Shown here: piece by piece, positions 9,119-21,600 of the stretch
Position numbering within the stretch: the stretch's first letter is position 1
Layout of the letters: the number at the start of each line of letters is the position of its first letter
Program-made: the position numbers and the translations under genes
Assembly: GCA_904066235.2 (NCBI GenBank)
Contig: CAJFCV020000001.1
Location: forward strand, 14,007,291-14,071,290
DNA from: Bursaphelenchus xylophilus
Taxonomy: Eukaryota > Nematoda > Chromadorea > Rhabditida > Aphelenchoididae
DNA length: 64,000 nucleotides
Reading direction: 5' to 3'
The notes under the pieces: model-generated
The model's input: the letters and a program-made list of their open reading frames with translations, nothing else
Databases searched by the model: none
What the model was told of the DNA's origin: nothing

Positions 9119-12100
9119 AAACACTCTGATATTATACTAGGCACCGGTTTTAAAAAAAGGTGAATTAGTGATGACGGAGTGAATTGACAAGACATATACC
9201 ATTCGAAAGGTAACCTCATAAGATTTTAGCACGGCAAGATTCAGCTTTTTTGGAATCAAATTGCGCCCACACTGGGCGAAACACTCTGATATTATACTAG
9301 GCACCGGTTTTAAAAAAAGGTCAATTAGTGATGACGGAGTGAATTGACAAGACATATACCATTCGAAAGGTAACCTCATAAGATTTTAGCACGGCAAGAT
9401 TCAGCTTGTTTGGAATCAAATTGCGCCCACACTGGGCGAAACACTCTGATATTGTACTAGGCACCGGTTTTGAAAAAAGGTGAATTAGTGATGACGGAGT
9501 GAATTGACAAGACATACACCATTCGAAAGGCAACCTCATAAGATTTTAGCACGGCAAGTTTCAGCTTTTTTGGAATCAAATTGCGCCCATACTGAGCGAA
9601 ACACTCTGATATTATACTAGGCACCGGTTTTAAAAAAGGTGAATTAGTGATGACGGAGTGAATTGACAAGACATACACCATTCGAAAGATAACCTCATAA
9701 GATTTTAGCACGGCACGTTTCAGCTTTTTTGGAATCAAATTGCGCCCACACTGGGCGAAACACTCTGATATTATACTAGGCACCGGTTTTAAAAAAAGGT
9801 CAATTAGTGATGACGGAGTGAATTGACAAGACATATACCATTCGAAAGGTAACCTCATAAGATTTTAGCACGGCAAGATTCAGCTTGTTTGGAATCAAAT
9901 TGCGCCCACACTGGGCGAAACACTCTGATATTGTACTAGGCACCGGTTTTGAAAAAAGGTGAATTAGTGATGACGGAGTGAATTGACAAGACATACACCA
10001 TTCGAAAGGCAACCTCATAAGATTTTAGCATGGCAAGTTTCAGCTTTTTTGCAATCAAATTGCGCCTGCCTGAGGCGAAACACTCTGATATTATACTAGG
10101 CACCGGTTTTGAAAAAAGGTGAATTAGTGATGACGGAGTGAATTGACAAGACATATACCATTCGAAAGATAACCTCATAAGATTTTAGCACGGCACGTTT
10201 CAGCTTTTTTGGAATCAAATTGCGCCCATACTGAGCGAAACACTCTGATATTATACTAGGCACCGGTTTTAAAAAAAGGTGAATTAGTGATGACGGAGTG
10301 AATTGACAAGACATACACCATTCGAAAGATAACCTCATAAGATTTTAGCACGGCACGTTTCAGCTTTTTTGGAATCAAATTGCGCCCACACTGGGCGAAA
10401 CACTCTGATATTATACTAGGCACCGGTTTTAAAAAAAGGTCAATTAGTGATGACGGAGTGAATTGACAAGACATATACCATTCGAAAGGTAACCTCATAA
10501 GATTTTAGCACGGCAAGATTCAGCTTGTTTGGAATCAAATTGCGCCCACACTGGGCGAAACACTCTGATATTGTACTAGGCACCGGTTTTGAAAAAAGGT
10601 GAATTAGTGATGACGGAGTGAATTGACAAGACATACACCATTCGAAAGGCAACCTCATAAGATTTTAGCACGGCAAGTTTCAGCTTTTTTGGAATCAAAT
10701 TGCGCCCATACTGAGCGAAACACTCTGATATTATACTAGGCACCGGTTTTAAAAAAAGGTGAATTAGTGATGACGGAGTGAATTGACAAGACATATACCA
10801 TTCGAAAGATAACCTCATAAGATTTTAGCACGGCAAGTTTCAGCTTTTTTGGAATCAAATTGCGCCCACACTGGGCGAAACACTCTGATATTATACTAGG
10901 CACCGGTTTTAAAAAAAGGTCAATTAGTGATGACGGAGTGAATTGACAAGACATATTCCATTCGAAAGATAACCTCATAAGATTTTAGCACGGCAAGTTT
11001 CAGCTTTTTTGGAATCAAATTGCGCCCATACTGAGCGAAACACTCTGATATTATACTAGGCACCGGTTTTAAAAAAAGGTGAATTAGTGATGACGGAGTG
11101 AATTGACAAGACATATACCATTCGAAAGGTAACCTCACAAGATTTTAGCACGGCAAGTTTCAGCTTTTTTGGAATCAAATTGCGTCTGCCCGAGGCGAAA
11201 CACTCTGATATTATACTAGGCACCGGTTTTAAAAAAAGGTGAATTAGTGATGACGGAGTGAATTGACAAGACATACACCATTCGAAAGGCAACCTCATAA
11301 GATTTTAGCACGGCAAGTTTCAGCTTTTTTGGAATCAAATTGCGCCCGCACTGAGGCGAAACACTCTGATATTATACTAGGCACCGGTTTTAAAAAAAGG
11401 TGAATTAGTGATGACGGAGTGAATTGACAAGACATATACCATTCGAAAGGTAACCTCACAAGATTTTAGCACGGCAAGTTTCAGCTTTTTTGGAATCAAA
11501 TTGCGTCTGCCCGAGGCGAAACACTCTGATATTATACTAGGCACCGGTTTTAAAAAAGGTGAATTAGTGATGACGGAGTGAATTGACAAGACATACACCA
11601 TTCGAAAGGCAACCTCATAAGATTTTAGCACGGCAAGTTTCAGCTTTTTTGGAATCAAATTGCGTCTGCCCGAGGCGAAACACTCTGATATTATACTAGG
11701 CACCGGTTTTAAAAAAAGGTGAATTAGTGATGACGGAGTGAATTGACAAGACATATACCATTCGAAAGGTAACCTCATAAGATTTTAGCACGGCAAGATT
11801 CAGCTTGTTTGGAATCAAATTGCGCCCACACTGGGCGAAACACTCTGATATTGTACTAGGCACCGGTTTTGAAAAAAGGTGAATTAGTGATGACGGAGTG
11901 AATTGACAAGACATACACCATTCGAAAGGCAACCTCATAAGATTTTAGCACGGCAAGTTTCAGCTTTTTTGGAATCAAATTGCGCCCATACTGAGCGAAA
12001 CACTCTGATATTATACTAGGCACCGGTTTTAAAAAAAGGTGAATTAGTGATGACGGAGTGAATTGACAAGACATATACCATTCGAAAGATAACCTCATAA

Positions 12101-14226
12101 GATTTTAGCGCGGCAAGTTTCAGCTTTTTTGGAATCAAATTGCGCCCACACTGGGCGAAACACTCTGATATTATACTAGGCACCGGTTTTAAAAAAAGGT
12201 CAATTAGTGATGACGGAGTGAATTGACAAGACATATACCATTCGAAAGATAACCTCATAAGATTTTAGCACGGCAAGTTTCAGCTTTTTTGGAATCAAAT
12301 TGCGCCCATACTGAGCGAAACACTCTGATATTATACTAGGCACCGGTTTTAAAAAAGGTGAATTAGTGATGACGGAGTGAATTGACAAGACATATACCAT
12401 TCGAAAGGTAACCTCACAAGATTTTAGCACGGCAAGTTTCATCTTTTTTGGAATCAAATTGCGTCTGCACCGAGGCGAAACACTCTGATATTATACTAGG
12501 CACCGGTTTTAAAAAAAGGTGAATTAGTGATGACGGAGTGAATTGACAAGACATACACCATTCGAAAGGCAACCTCATAAGATTTTAGCACGGCAAGCTT
12601 CAGCTTTTTTGGAATCAAATTGCGCCCATACTGAGCGAAACACTCTGATATTATACTAGGCACCGGTTTTAAAAAAAGGTGAATTAGTGATGACGGAGTG
12701 AATTGACAAGACATACACCATTCGAAAGGCAACCTCATAAGATTTTAGCACGGCAAGTTTCAGCTTTTTTGGAATCAAATTGCGCCCATACTGAGCGAAA
12801 CACTCTGATATTATACTAGGCACCGGTTTTAAAAAAAGGTGAATTAGTGATGACGGAGTGAATTGACAAGACATACACCATTCGAAAGATAACCTCATAA
12901 GATTTTAGCACGGCAAGTTTCAGCTTTTTTGCAATCAAATTACGCCCACACTGGGCGAAACACTCTGATATTATACTAGGCACCGGTTTTAAAAAAAGGT
13001 GAATTAGTGATGACGGAGTGAATTGACAAGACATATATCATTCGAAAGGTAACCTCATAAGATTTTAGCACGGCAAGTTTCAGCTTTTTTGGAATCAAAT
13101 TGCGCCCACACTGGGCGAAACACTCTGATATTGTACTAGGCACCGGTTTTGAAAAAAGGTGAATTAGTGATGACGGAGTGAATTGACAAGACATATACCA
13201 TTCGAAAGGTAACCTCATAAGATTTTAGCACGGCAAGATTCAGCTTGTTTGGAATCAAATTGCGCCCACACTGGGCGAAACACTCTGATATTGTACTAGG
13301 CACCGGTTTTGAAAAAAGGTGAATTAGTGATGACGGAGTGAATTGACAAGACATATACCATTCGAAAGGTAACCTCATAAGATTTTAGCACGGCAAGTTT
13401 CAGCTTTTTTGGAATCAAATTGCGCCCACACTGGGCGAAACACTCTGATATTGTACTAGGCACCGGTTTTGAAAAAAGGTGAATTAGTGATGACGGAGTG
13501 AATTGACAAGACATACACCATTCGAAAGGCAACCTCATAAGATTTTAGCACGGCAAGTTTCAGCTTTTTTGGAATCAAATTGCGCCCACACTGGGCGAAA
13601 CACTCTGATATTGTACTAGGCACCGGTTTTGAAAAAAGGTGAATTAGTGATGACGGAGTGAATTGACAAGACATATACCATTCGAAAGGTAACCTCATAA
13701 GATTTTAGCACGGCAAGTTTCAGCTTTTTTGGAATCAAATTGCGCCCATACTGAGCGAAACACTCTGATATTATACTAGGCACCGGTTTTAAAAAAGGTG
13801 AATTAGTGATGACGGAGTGAATTGACAAGACATACACCATTCGAAAGATAACCTCATAAGATTTTAGCACGGCAAGTTTCAGCTTTTTTGCAATCAAATT
13901 ACGCCCACACTGGGCGAAACACTCTGATATTATACTAGGCACCGGTTTTAAAAAAAGGTGAATTAGTGATGACGGAGTGAATTGACAAGACATATACCAT
14001 TCGAAAGGTAACCTCACAAGATTTTAGCACGGCAAGTTTCAGCTTTTTTGGAATCAAATTGCGTCTGCCCGAGGCGAAACACTCTGATATTATACTAGGC
14101 ACCGGTTTTAAAAAAGGTGAATTAGTGATGACGGAGTGAATTGACAAGACATACACCATTCGAAAGGCAACCTCATAAGATTTTAGCACGGCAAGTTTCA
14201 GCTTTTTTGGAATCAAATTGCGCCTG
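9119..14226. repeat. 160-bp satellite array, second segment
   Basis: About 32 head-to-tail monomers. Variants differ mainly in a segment reading CGCCCATACTGAGCG, CGCCCACACTGGGCG or CGCCTGCCCGAGGCG, in A-run length, and at scattered single positions. Because the unit is 160 bp (1 mod 3), the minus-strand open frames change phase from unit to unit. The segment ends in an assembly gap. Confidence 0.97.
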
Positions 14227-14726
14227 NNNNNNNNNNNNNNNNNNNNNNNNNNNNNNNNNNNNNNNNNNNNNNNNNNNNNNNNNNNNNNNNNNNNNNNNNN
14301 NNNNNNNNNNNNNNNNNNNNNNNNNNNNNNNNNNNNNNNNNNNNNNNNNNNNNNNNNNNNNNNNNNNNNNNNNNNNNNNNNNNNNNNNNNNNNNNNNNNN
14401 NNNNNNNNNNNNNNNNNNNNNNNNNNNNNNNNNNNNNNNNNNNNNNNNNNNNNNNNNNNNNNNNNNNNNNNNNNNNNNNNNNNNNNNNNNNNNNNNNNNN
14501 NNNNNNNNNNNNNNNNNNNNNNNNNNNNNNNNNNNNNNNNNNNNNNNNNNNNNNNNNNNNNNNNNNNNNNNNNNNNNNNNNNNNNNNNNNNNNNNNNNNN
14601 NNNNNNNNNNNNNNNNNNNNNNNNNNNNNNNNNNNNNNNNNNNNNNNNNNNNNNNNNNNNNNNNNNNNNNNNNNNNNNNNNNNNNNNNNNNNNNNNNNNN
14701 NNNNNNNNNNNNNNNNNNNNNNNNNN
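14227..14726. other. Assembly gap of exactly 500 N
   Basis: Exactly 500 unknown bases, which suggests a placeholder rather than a measured length. Satellite lies on both sides, so the missing sequence is probably more satellite and could be much longer. Confidence 0.98.
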
Positions 14727-14800
14727 ACCTCATAAGATTTTAGCACGGCACGTTTCAGCTTTTTTGGAATCAAATTGCGCCCATACTGAGCGAAACACTC
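14727..14800. repeat. 160-bp satellite, partial monomer before second LTR element
   Basis: The end of one monomer between the N gap and the second LTR element. It stops after CGAAACACTC, where the element inserted. Confidence 0.95.
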
Positions 14801-15117
14801 TGTGAGGCCCCAGCCGACTCAGCAACATTCGGAGCCAACCTGCGCCCAGCCACGGAGACATTTGGAAACCTTGGCATTCCGCCACTATGGGAAAAAGGAG
14901 GATTTTGGGGAACGTTGGACGTGTGGATCAGATACATATTACCCTTTGATATTGGCGTGTATTGGTTTTGATTGTGATTGGGAAGTGCGTGGATAAATAG
15001 TATTGACATTTATTCGTGTGGGTTATTTGTGTGAATATATTGGGAGATTGTCCCATAATTATCTAGGGGAATTGCCTGTGGAATCGTTTGGAGGAGCAGA
15101 GCATTTATTTTCCCATT
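14801..15117 (+). repeat. 5' LTR (317 bp, internal deletion)
   Basis: Starts TGTGAGGCCCC and ends CCCATT. It matches the 3' LTR except that a 62-bp block present at about 18394-18455 is missing here. Ending in ATT rather than the usual CA is unusual, but the target duplication places the boundary there. Confidence 0.92.
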
Positions 15118-15135
15118 TGGCGACCACGAACGGCG
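15118..15135 (+). other. Primer-binding site of compact LTR element
   Basis: TGGCGACCACGAACGG directly abuts the 5' LTR. The TGGCGACC start resembles the tRNA-Arg-type sites of some insect Gypsy elements; the tRNA match is not verified. The leader from here to 15944 shows no other gene. Confidence 0.6.
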
Positions 15136-15944
15136 GCCACTCGACGTTCGTAGATCGATCGTGTTTTATATTTCCCAAGGAAGAGCAGTAATTCCGAAGG
15201 AAATCAGATTTGAGCTAAAAGCAGAAACGGCCAAATCTGAGTCAGATCCCCTCCAGCAGTAAGGTTGGGATTTGACCTGGTTTTTCGCTACAAGCAGGTG
15301 CGAAATTCCAGAATTCAGAACCTCGATAGCAGAAAGAGGAATTCTGAAAGAAACAGTGTTTGTGTCTGAGCAGTAAAGACAAAACAATTGTAGATCTGAA
15401 GCAGGAAGCAGATCTCACGTGGTAGAAGCAGTATACACCACTTTTGAGCGAATTTTCGGCAAAAATCCCGGAAATTTTTATCGCGCCCTAGTACAATATA
15501 GTACTTGGTATCATACACGAGCCAGTCAAGTTCTTTTGGCATTCGTGAGCTGTGTTATCGATTAGAGAAATCGTTCGAGCAAGAAAAGTCGCGTTCTTTT
15601 GCGTAACCTTTGAGTAAATTTGAGTTGGATATTATTTTAGGTATCCAAACGGATTTGGGTGCCATTTGGTTTTGAAGTTGAATTGATTTGTGATTCTTAT
15701 ATTTATTGGAAGGGTTTATCGTGCCACACGTGAAGGGTTGTGAATTTTCCGCGAAATTTGTGAATTTTTTCGAGAATTTTGACTCGATATTATACTTGAT
15801 ATTCCAGGTAAAAACTCGGTCCGAAGTCGCCCATAAGGCTCCAGGAGAAGCACAAAGACCTCGAGAAGAACAAGAGCAGTTCCCTGACAAACCAACTGAC
15901 AACATTCGGTAAGATTTTGACTATTAGTGTTGAATATTTAGAAA

Positions 15945-16901
15945 ATGGATGGTGGGGACTTAAAAGCTGGGGAAAATGTGGAGAGGAAGCTGGAAGATTT
16001 CATCGAAGAATCTAGGGCACGCGCGGAAGCGGCCGAAAAACGGCAGGCAGCGGTCGAAAAGAACTTAGATCGGCTAATTGAGCTGTTAAATAAAACTGCG
16101 ACCTTGCAAGCAGCAGCAGCGCCTCCAAGCCCGCAGCAGGCACCAGAGAGTTCTGAGACGAGTAGACAAAAGATTGACTTTGCTGAGCTTATGTTCCTGG
16201 ATATGCACCTTCCAAGTTTAAGCGGTCGGGAAAAGTCGAGTGACATAGCGAGATTTTTCTATAAGTTCAAGGCGGGAACAAAAAATATGTCCTCATATGA
16301 GAAAACAGATCTCCTCGAAGCCAAGTTGATTGATCAGGCTGCGAAAATTTTTGAGCACTGTAAACGTTCAGCAAATAGCGAAGACTTTGACGAGATCTTT
16401 GAAAGTTTCGAGAAGGAAGTGAAAGCTCGGACATCTGATAGCAAAGACTGGGCGTCTATCTTTTTAAAACCTTTCTACAGGCGATACGACATGTCAATGC
16501 GCGAATATGCAGACAAAATTACAGACATAACTATCAGTGCGTTTGCGGGAGCTCCAAAGGAGATCATGGAAAGACAAATGTTATCTAAATTTATGATCGG
16601 TCTCAATCATAGGGAAGCGGGTAATGCCTTAGCGGCGGAAAAACACAAAAATTTGCCATTTGAAGAAATGGTCCAGATCGCCGTCAATGTGTATCAGTTT
16701 AATAAAGACAATGAACACCTAGTTCGCCCGCAACAGTCAATTGAAGCTGACAGCAACTTCAGCAACCCTAACCCAGCGCTGCAAGACTTTCCGAGGAACT
16801 CTTTAACCACAGGCAACCGACAATATCCTGAGATTCCGGGCGATAATAGAAATTCAAGGGGTGATCAAAATCAGGATTTTCAGAGCCCCGGCCTGCACTA
16901 A
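15945..16901 (+). CDS. Gag-like protein of compact LTR element (318 aa)
   Basis: The frame starts with an acidic, Ala-rich coiled-coil-like N-terminus (~1-55), a Pro/Gln linker (~60-75), then a helical capsid-like region (~85-265) and a polar C-terminus. This layout matches Ty3/Gypsy-type Gag. The start is the first ATG of the frame after the leader. The frame closes at 16901 with the zinc knuckle not yet translated; that knuckle lies in the -1 frame (see next entry). Confidence 0.82.
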   Translation: MDGGDLKAGENVERKLEDFIEESRARAEAAEKRQAAVEKNLDRLIELLNKTATLQAAAAPPSPQQAPESSETSRQKIDFAELMFLDMHLPSLSGREKSSDIARFFYKFKAGTKNMSSYEKTDLLEAKLIDQAAKIFEHCKRSANSEDFDEIFESFEKEVKARTSDSKDWASIFLKPFYRRYDMSMREYADKITDITISAFAGAPKEIMERQMLSKFMIGLNHREAGNALAAEKHKNLPFEEMVQIAVNVYQFNKDNEHLVRPQQSIEADSNFSNPNPALQDFPRNSLTTGNRQYPEIPGDNRNSRGDQNQDFQSPGLH

Positions 16902-18013
16902 ATTCGCGCAAGCCAGAGCCGGGTAAATACAACAACAGTATTCAAGCGCGACCGCAGTGTTACTATTGTCATAGGGGAACTCACATAGGAAAAGACTGTT
17001 ATAAAAGACGAGATTACCTCGAGAAACAGAGAAAGAAATCATCATGCACACACCCAAATAACAAGGCGAATAAAAGGTTCCCAACCTTATCTCGAATCAT
17101 TTCAGCAGGTCCATGGAATCCAAGATCGAATGCAAATCCTGAAATCAAGGAAATCGAGATCCTCATGATAAACAAGGTTGAGAACCGTAAAGACACCCAA
17201 GAGCGAAAAGCACGTCAGGAAACTTTCAGAACATACTCAGATCCCGAGAAAACGGACGAAAACGTCAGTGGAATTGAATTTGGAGATCTTGAAACGTTAT
17301 TTGCTGAGCCAGAGATTTCAGGTCGGCCTGCAAAAGTTCACCTACAGACGGACTACACCTTGGAACTGTCAAAATCTGTATTCATGAGTTGGAGTCACGA
17401 GCAGGAAAGGAAATATTTGGATTTTGAAGAGATATTGGATAACTCCGTCTATAAAAAATGGTTCAATACTCAAGTCCCTGAAGAACGGTGTTCAAAAATT
17501 GGTGTTAGCCTTCGAAGAGCGAATAATTTTGGGATTTCTGACAAAATAAGTGAGTCATTTCCCCTGGAATTAGTGCCAAAAATCGACAGTGTCATTCAGA
17601 TCTCTGATATTTGTCAAAACGATTGTGGGTTTCAGAAGTCATTCCTTCCCGTCAAAGGTTGTAAATTCAAGTTTTTGGAACAAAATCATAGTTTGAGTGG
17701 GGGATTCGATAAGAAGAGCTCGATAGAGTGGTTTTGTTACTCGAGAATTGAGGGGAAAGGCACAAAATTCAAATCTTTCGAAATTATGTGGACGTATATG
17801 GCAAAGTGTATTGTCAATTGCTATTCAACCGTGGGAATACCGTATTTTATTGCTATTTGTTGTCTTATTTCGAAGGTATTTCTGTTTTTGATTAACAAAT
17901 TTTCTGTTTATTTATTATGTTCCGGTAAAAAGTCAAATCTGATGACATTTTGGCCCTGTTTCAGGAATGCGCAAAAGCTTTCTGAAAACGCCGGGACGTC
18001 GTTTGGTTATTGA
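16865..18013 (+). CDS. Zinc-knuckle ORF in -1 frame with membrane-type tail
   Basis: The frame is open from 16865 to the stop ending at 18013 and overlaps the end of gag by about 36 nt. It begins with a basic stretch and a nucleocapsid CCHC knuckle of the form CYYCHRGTHIGKDC (nt 16958-16999). It continues as a hydrophilic ~340-residue region without any pol motif and ends with a hydrophobic segment (about nt 17837-17920) that could be a TM helix. Expression would need a -1 frameshift in the overlap or a spliced RNA. I see no textbook XXXYYYZ heptamer there. An alternative start ATG lies at 17165. It may be a fusion left by deletion of pol. Confidence 0.6.
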   Translation, partial: SKSGFSEPRPALNSRKPEPGKYNNSIQARPQCYYCHRGTHIGKDCYKRRDYLEKQRKKSSCTHPNNKANKRFPTLSRIISAGPWNPRSNANPEIKEIEILMINKVENRKDTQERKARQETFRTYSDPEKTDENVSGIEFGDLETLFAEPEISGRPAKVHLQTDYTLELSKSVFMSWSHEQERKYLDFEEILDNSVYKKWFNTQVPEERCSKIGVSLRRANNFGISDKISESFPLELVPKIDSVIQISDICQNDCGFQKSFLPVKGCKFKFLEQNHSLSGGFDKKSSIEWFCYSRIEGKGTKFKSFEIMWTYMAKCIVNCYSTVGIPYFIAICCLISKVFLFLINKFSVYLLCSGKKSNLMTFWPCFRNAQKLSENAGTSFGY

Positions 18014-18262
18014 GGGGGGAGCCAGGGGTATTTAGGATAATTTAGGGACTTCATTTGACTTTTTAACTTTATTTATTTGCAGATTTTGCCTTGTTTCTAT
18101 TTTTTGTTCCTTGGTGCCAATCGCTAATCCAATCGCCAATCCGATCCCGCCAGTCCAATCCCGCCAACCCGAACCCGACGATGCCTCATCCCGACTACCA
18201 ACCCCATTCTGAACCCCCGTGCCACTGGAATCGATGATATGACGTCGGGACGCCGTCACATT

Positions 18263-18274
18263 AGGGGAGGGGCG
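18263..18274 (+). other. Polypurine tract of compact LTR element
   Basis: AGGGGAGGGGCG immediately before the 3' LTR, a suitable plus-strand priming site. The region 18014-18262 before it is noncoding. Confidence 0.75.
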
Positions 18275-18653
18275 TGTGAGGCCCCAGCCGACTCAGCAAC
18301 ATTCGGAGCCAACCTGCGCCCAGCCACGGAGACATTTGGAAACCTTGGCATTCCGCCACTATGGGAAAAAGGAGGATTTTGGGGAACGTTGGACAGTCAA
18401 GAGGATAGAAGGAAGGGACGGAGGAATCTGAGCGTGCGTTTGGCCGTCAGAGTTCCGTGTGGATCAGATACATATTACCCTTTGATATTGGCGTGTATTG
18501 GTTTTGATTGTGATTGGGAAGTGCGTGGATAAATAGTATTGACATTTATTCGTGTGGGTTATTTGTGTGAATATATTGGGAGATTGTCCCATAATTATCT
18601 AGGGGAATTGCCTGTGGAATCGTTTGGAGGAGCAGAGCATTTATTTTCCCATT
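18275..18653 (+). repeat. 3' LTR (379 bp)
   Basis: Full-length copy, TGTGAGG...CCCATT, carrying the 62 bp absent from the 5' LTR and otherwise identical by eye. It is followed by the ACTC target duplication and satellite. Confidence 0.93.
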
Positions 18654-21600
18654 ACTCTGATATTATACTAGGCACCGGTTTTAAAAAAAGGTCAATTAGT
18701 GATGACGGAGTGAATTGACAAGACATACACCATTCGAAAGATAACCTCATAAGATTTTAGCACGGCACGTTTCAGCTTTTTTGGAATCAAATTGCGCCCA
18801 TACTGAGCGAAACACTCTGATATTATACTAGGCACCGGTTTTAAAAAAAGGTCAATTAGTGATGACGGAGTGAATTGACAAGACATACACCATTCGAAAG
18901 ATAACCTCATAAGATTTTAGCACGGCAAGTTTCAGCTTTTTTGGAATCAAATTGCGCCCATACTGAGCGAAACACTCTGATATTATACTAGGCACCGGTT
19001 TACGTTTCAGCTTTTTTGGAATCAAATTGCGCCCATACTGAGCGAAACACTCTGATATTATACTAGGCACCGGTTTTAAAAAAAGGTCAATTAGTGATGA
19101 CGGAGTGAATTGACAAGACATATACCATTCGAAAGATAACCTCATAAGATTTTAGCACGGCAAGTTTCAGCTTTTTTGGAATCAAACTGCGCCCACACTG
19201 GGCGAAACACTCTGATATTATACTAGGCACCGGTTTTAAAAAAAGGTCAATTAGTGATGACGGAGTGAATTGACAAGACATATACCATTCGAAAGATAAC
19301 CTCATAAGATTTTCGCACGGCAAGTTTCAGCTTTTTTGGAATCAAATTGCGCCCACACTGGGCGAAACACCCTGATATTATACTAGGCACCGGTTTTAAA
19401 AAAAGGTGAATTAGTGATGTCGGAGTGAATTGACAAGACATACACCATTCGAAAGATAACCTCATAAGATTTTCGCACGGCAAGTTTCAGCTTTTTTGGA
19501 ATCAAATTACGCCCATACTGAGCGAAACACTCTGATATTATACTAGGCACCGGTTTTAAAAAAAGGTGAATTAGTGATGACGGAGTGAATTGACAAGACA
19601 TACACCATTCGAAAGGTAACCTCATAAGATTTTAGCACGGCCAGTTTCAGCTTTTTTGGAATCAAATTGCGCCCATACTGAGCGAAACACCCTGATATTA
19701 TACTAGGCACCGGTTTTGAAAAAAGGTGAATTACTGATGTCGGAGTGAATTGACAAGACACATACCATTCGAAAGGTAACTTCATAAGATTTTAGCACGG
19801 CACGGTTCAGCTTTTTTGGAATCAAATTGCGCCCATACTGAGCGAAACACTCTGATATTATACTAGGCACCGGTTTTGAAAAAAGGTGAATTAGTGATGA
19901 CGGAGTGAATTGACAAGACATATACCATTCGAAAGGTAACCTCATAAGATTTTAGCACGGCAAGTTTCAGCTTTTTTGGAATCAAATTGCGCCTGCACTG
20001 AGGCGAAACACTCTGATATTATACTAGGCACCGGTTTTGAAAAAAGGTGAATTAGTGATGACGGAGTGAATTGACAAGACATATACCATTCGAAAGATAA
20101 CCTCATAAGATTTTAGCACGGCAAGTTTCAGCTTTTTTGGAATCAAACTGCGCCCACACTGGGCGAAATACTCTGATATTATACTAGGCACCGGTTTTAA
20201 AAAAAGGTGAATTAGTGATGACGGAGTGAATTGACAAGACATACACCATTCGAAAGATAACCTCATAAGATTTTAGCACGGCACGTTTCAGCTTTTTTGG
20301 AATCAAATTGCGCCCATACTGAGCGAAACACTCTGATATTATACTAGGCACCGGTTTTAAAAAAGGTCAATTAGTGATGACGGAGTGAATTGACAAGACA
20401 TACACCATTCGAAAGATAACCTCATAAGATTTTAGCACGGCACGTTTCAGCTTTTTTGGAATCAAATTGCGCCCATACTGAGCGAAACACTCTGATATTA
20501 TACTAGGCACCGGTTTTAAAAAAAGGTCAATTAGTGATGACGGAGTGAATTGACAAGACATATACCATTCGAAAGATAACCTCATAAGATTTTAGCACGG
20601 CAAGTTTCAGCTTTTTTGGAATCAAACTGCGCCCACACTGGGCGAAACACTCTGATATTATACTAGGCACCGGTTTTAAAAAAAGGTCAATTAGTGATGA
20701 CGGAGTGAATTGACAAGACATATACCATTCGAAAGATAACCTCATAAGATTTTCGCACGGCAAGTTTCAGCTTTTTTGGAATCAAATTGCGCCCACACTG
20801 GGCGAAACACCCTGATATTATACTAGGCACCGGTTTTAAAAAAAGGTGAATTAGTGATGACGGAGTGAATTGACAAGACATACACCATTCGAAAGATAAC
20901 CTCATAAGATTTTAGCACGGCAAGTTTCAGCTTTTTTGGAATCAAATTGCGCCCATACTGAGCGAAACACTCTGATATTATACTAGGCACCGGTTTTAAA
21001 AAAAGGTGAATTAGTGATGACGGAGTGAATTGACAAGACATACACCATTCGAAAGGTAACCTCATAAGATTTTAGCACGGCAAGTTTCAGCTTTTTTGGA
21101 ATCAAATTGCGCCCATACTGAGCGAAACACTCTGATATTATACTAGGCACCGGTTTTGAAAAAAGGTGAATTAGTGATGACGGAGTGAATTGACAAGACA
21201 TATACCATTCGAAAGGTAACCTCATAAGATTTTAGCACGGCAAGTTTCAGCTTTTTTGGAATCAAATTGCGCCCATACTGAGCGAAACACTCTGATATTA
21301 TACTAGGCACCGGTTTTGAAAAAAGGTGAATTAGTGATGACGGAGTGAATTGACAAGACATATACCATTCGAAAGATAACCTCATAAGATTTTCGCACGG
21401 CAAGTTTCAGCTTTTTTGGAATCAAATTGCGCCCACACTGGGCGAAACACTCTGATATTATACTAGGCACCGGTTTTGAAAAAAGGTGAATTAGTGATGA
21501 CGGAGTGAATTGACAAGACATATACCATTCGAAAGGTAACCTCATAAGATTTTAGCACGGCAAGTTTCAGCTTTTTTGGAATCAAATTGCGCCCACACTG

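Larger units (their letters stand above)
14801..18653 (+). mobile_element. Compact LTR retroelement lacking recognisable pol
   Basis: A 3853-bp element inserted in the satellite with a 4-bp target duplication ACTC (14797-14800 and 18654-18657). It has LTRs of 317 and 379 bp, a primer-binding site directly after the 5' LTR, a Gag frame, a zinc knuckle in the -1 frame and a purine tract before the 3' LTR. No protease, RT, RNase H or integrase motif is visible, so it is probably non-autonomous. It would need enzymes from another element to move. LTR identity outside one 62-bp indel suggests recent movement. Confidence 0.9.

Noticed and set aside
14141..14805. Long open frames across the N gap
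   Set aside because: They consist of unknown residues; there is no sequence to support them.
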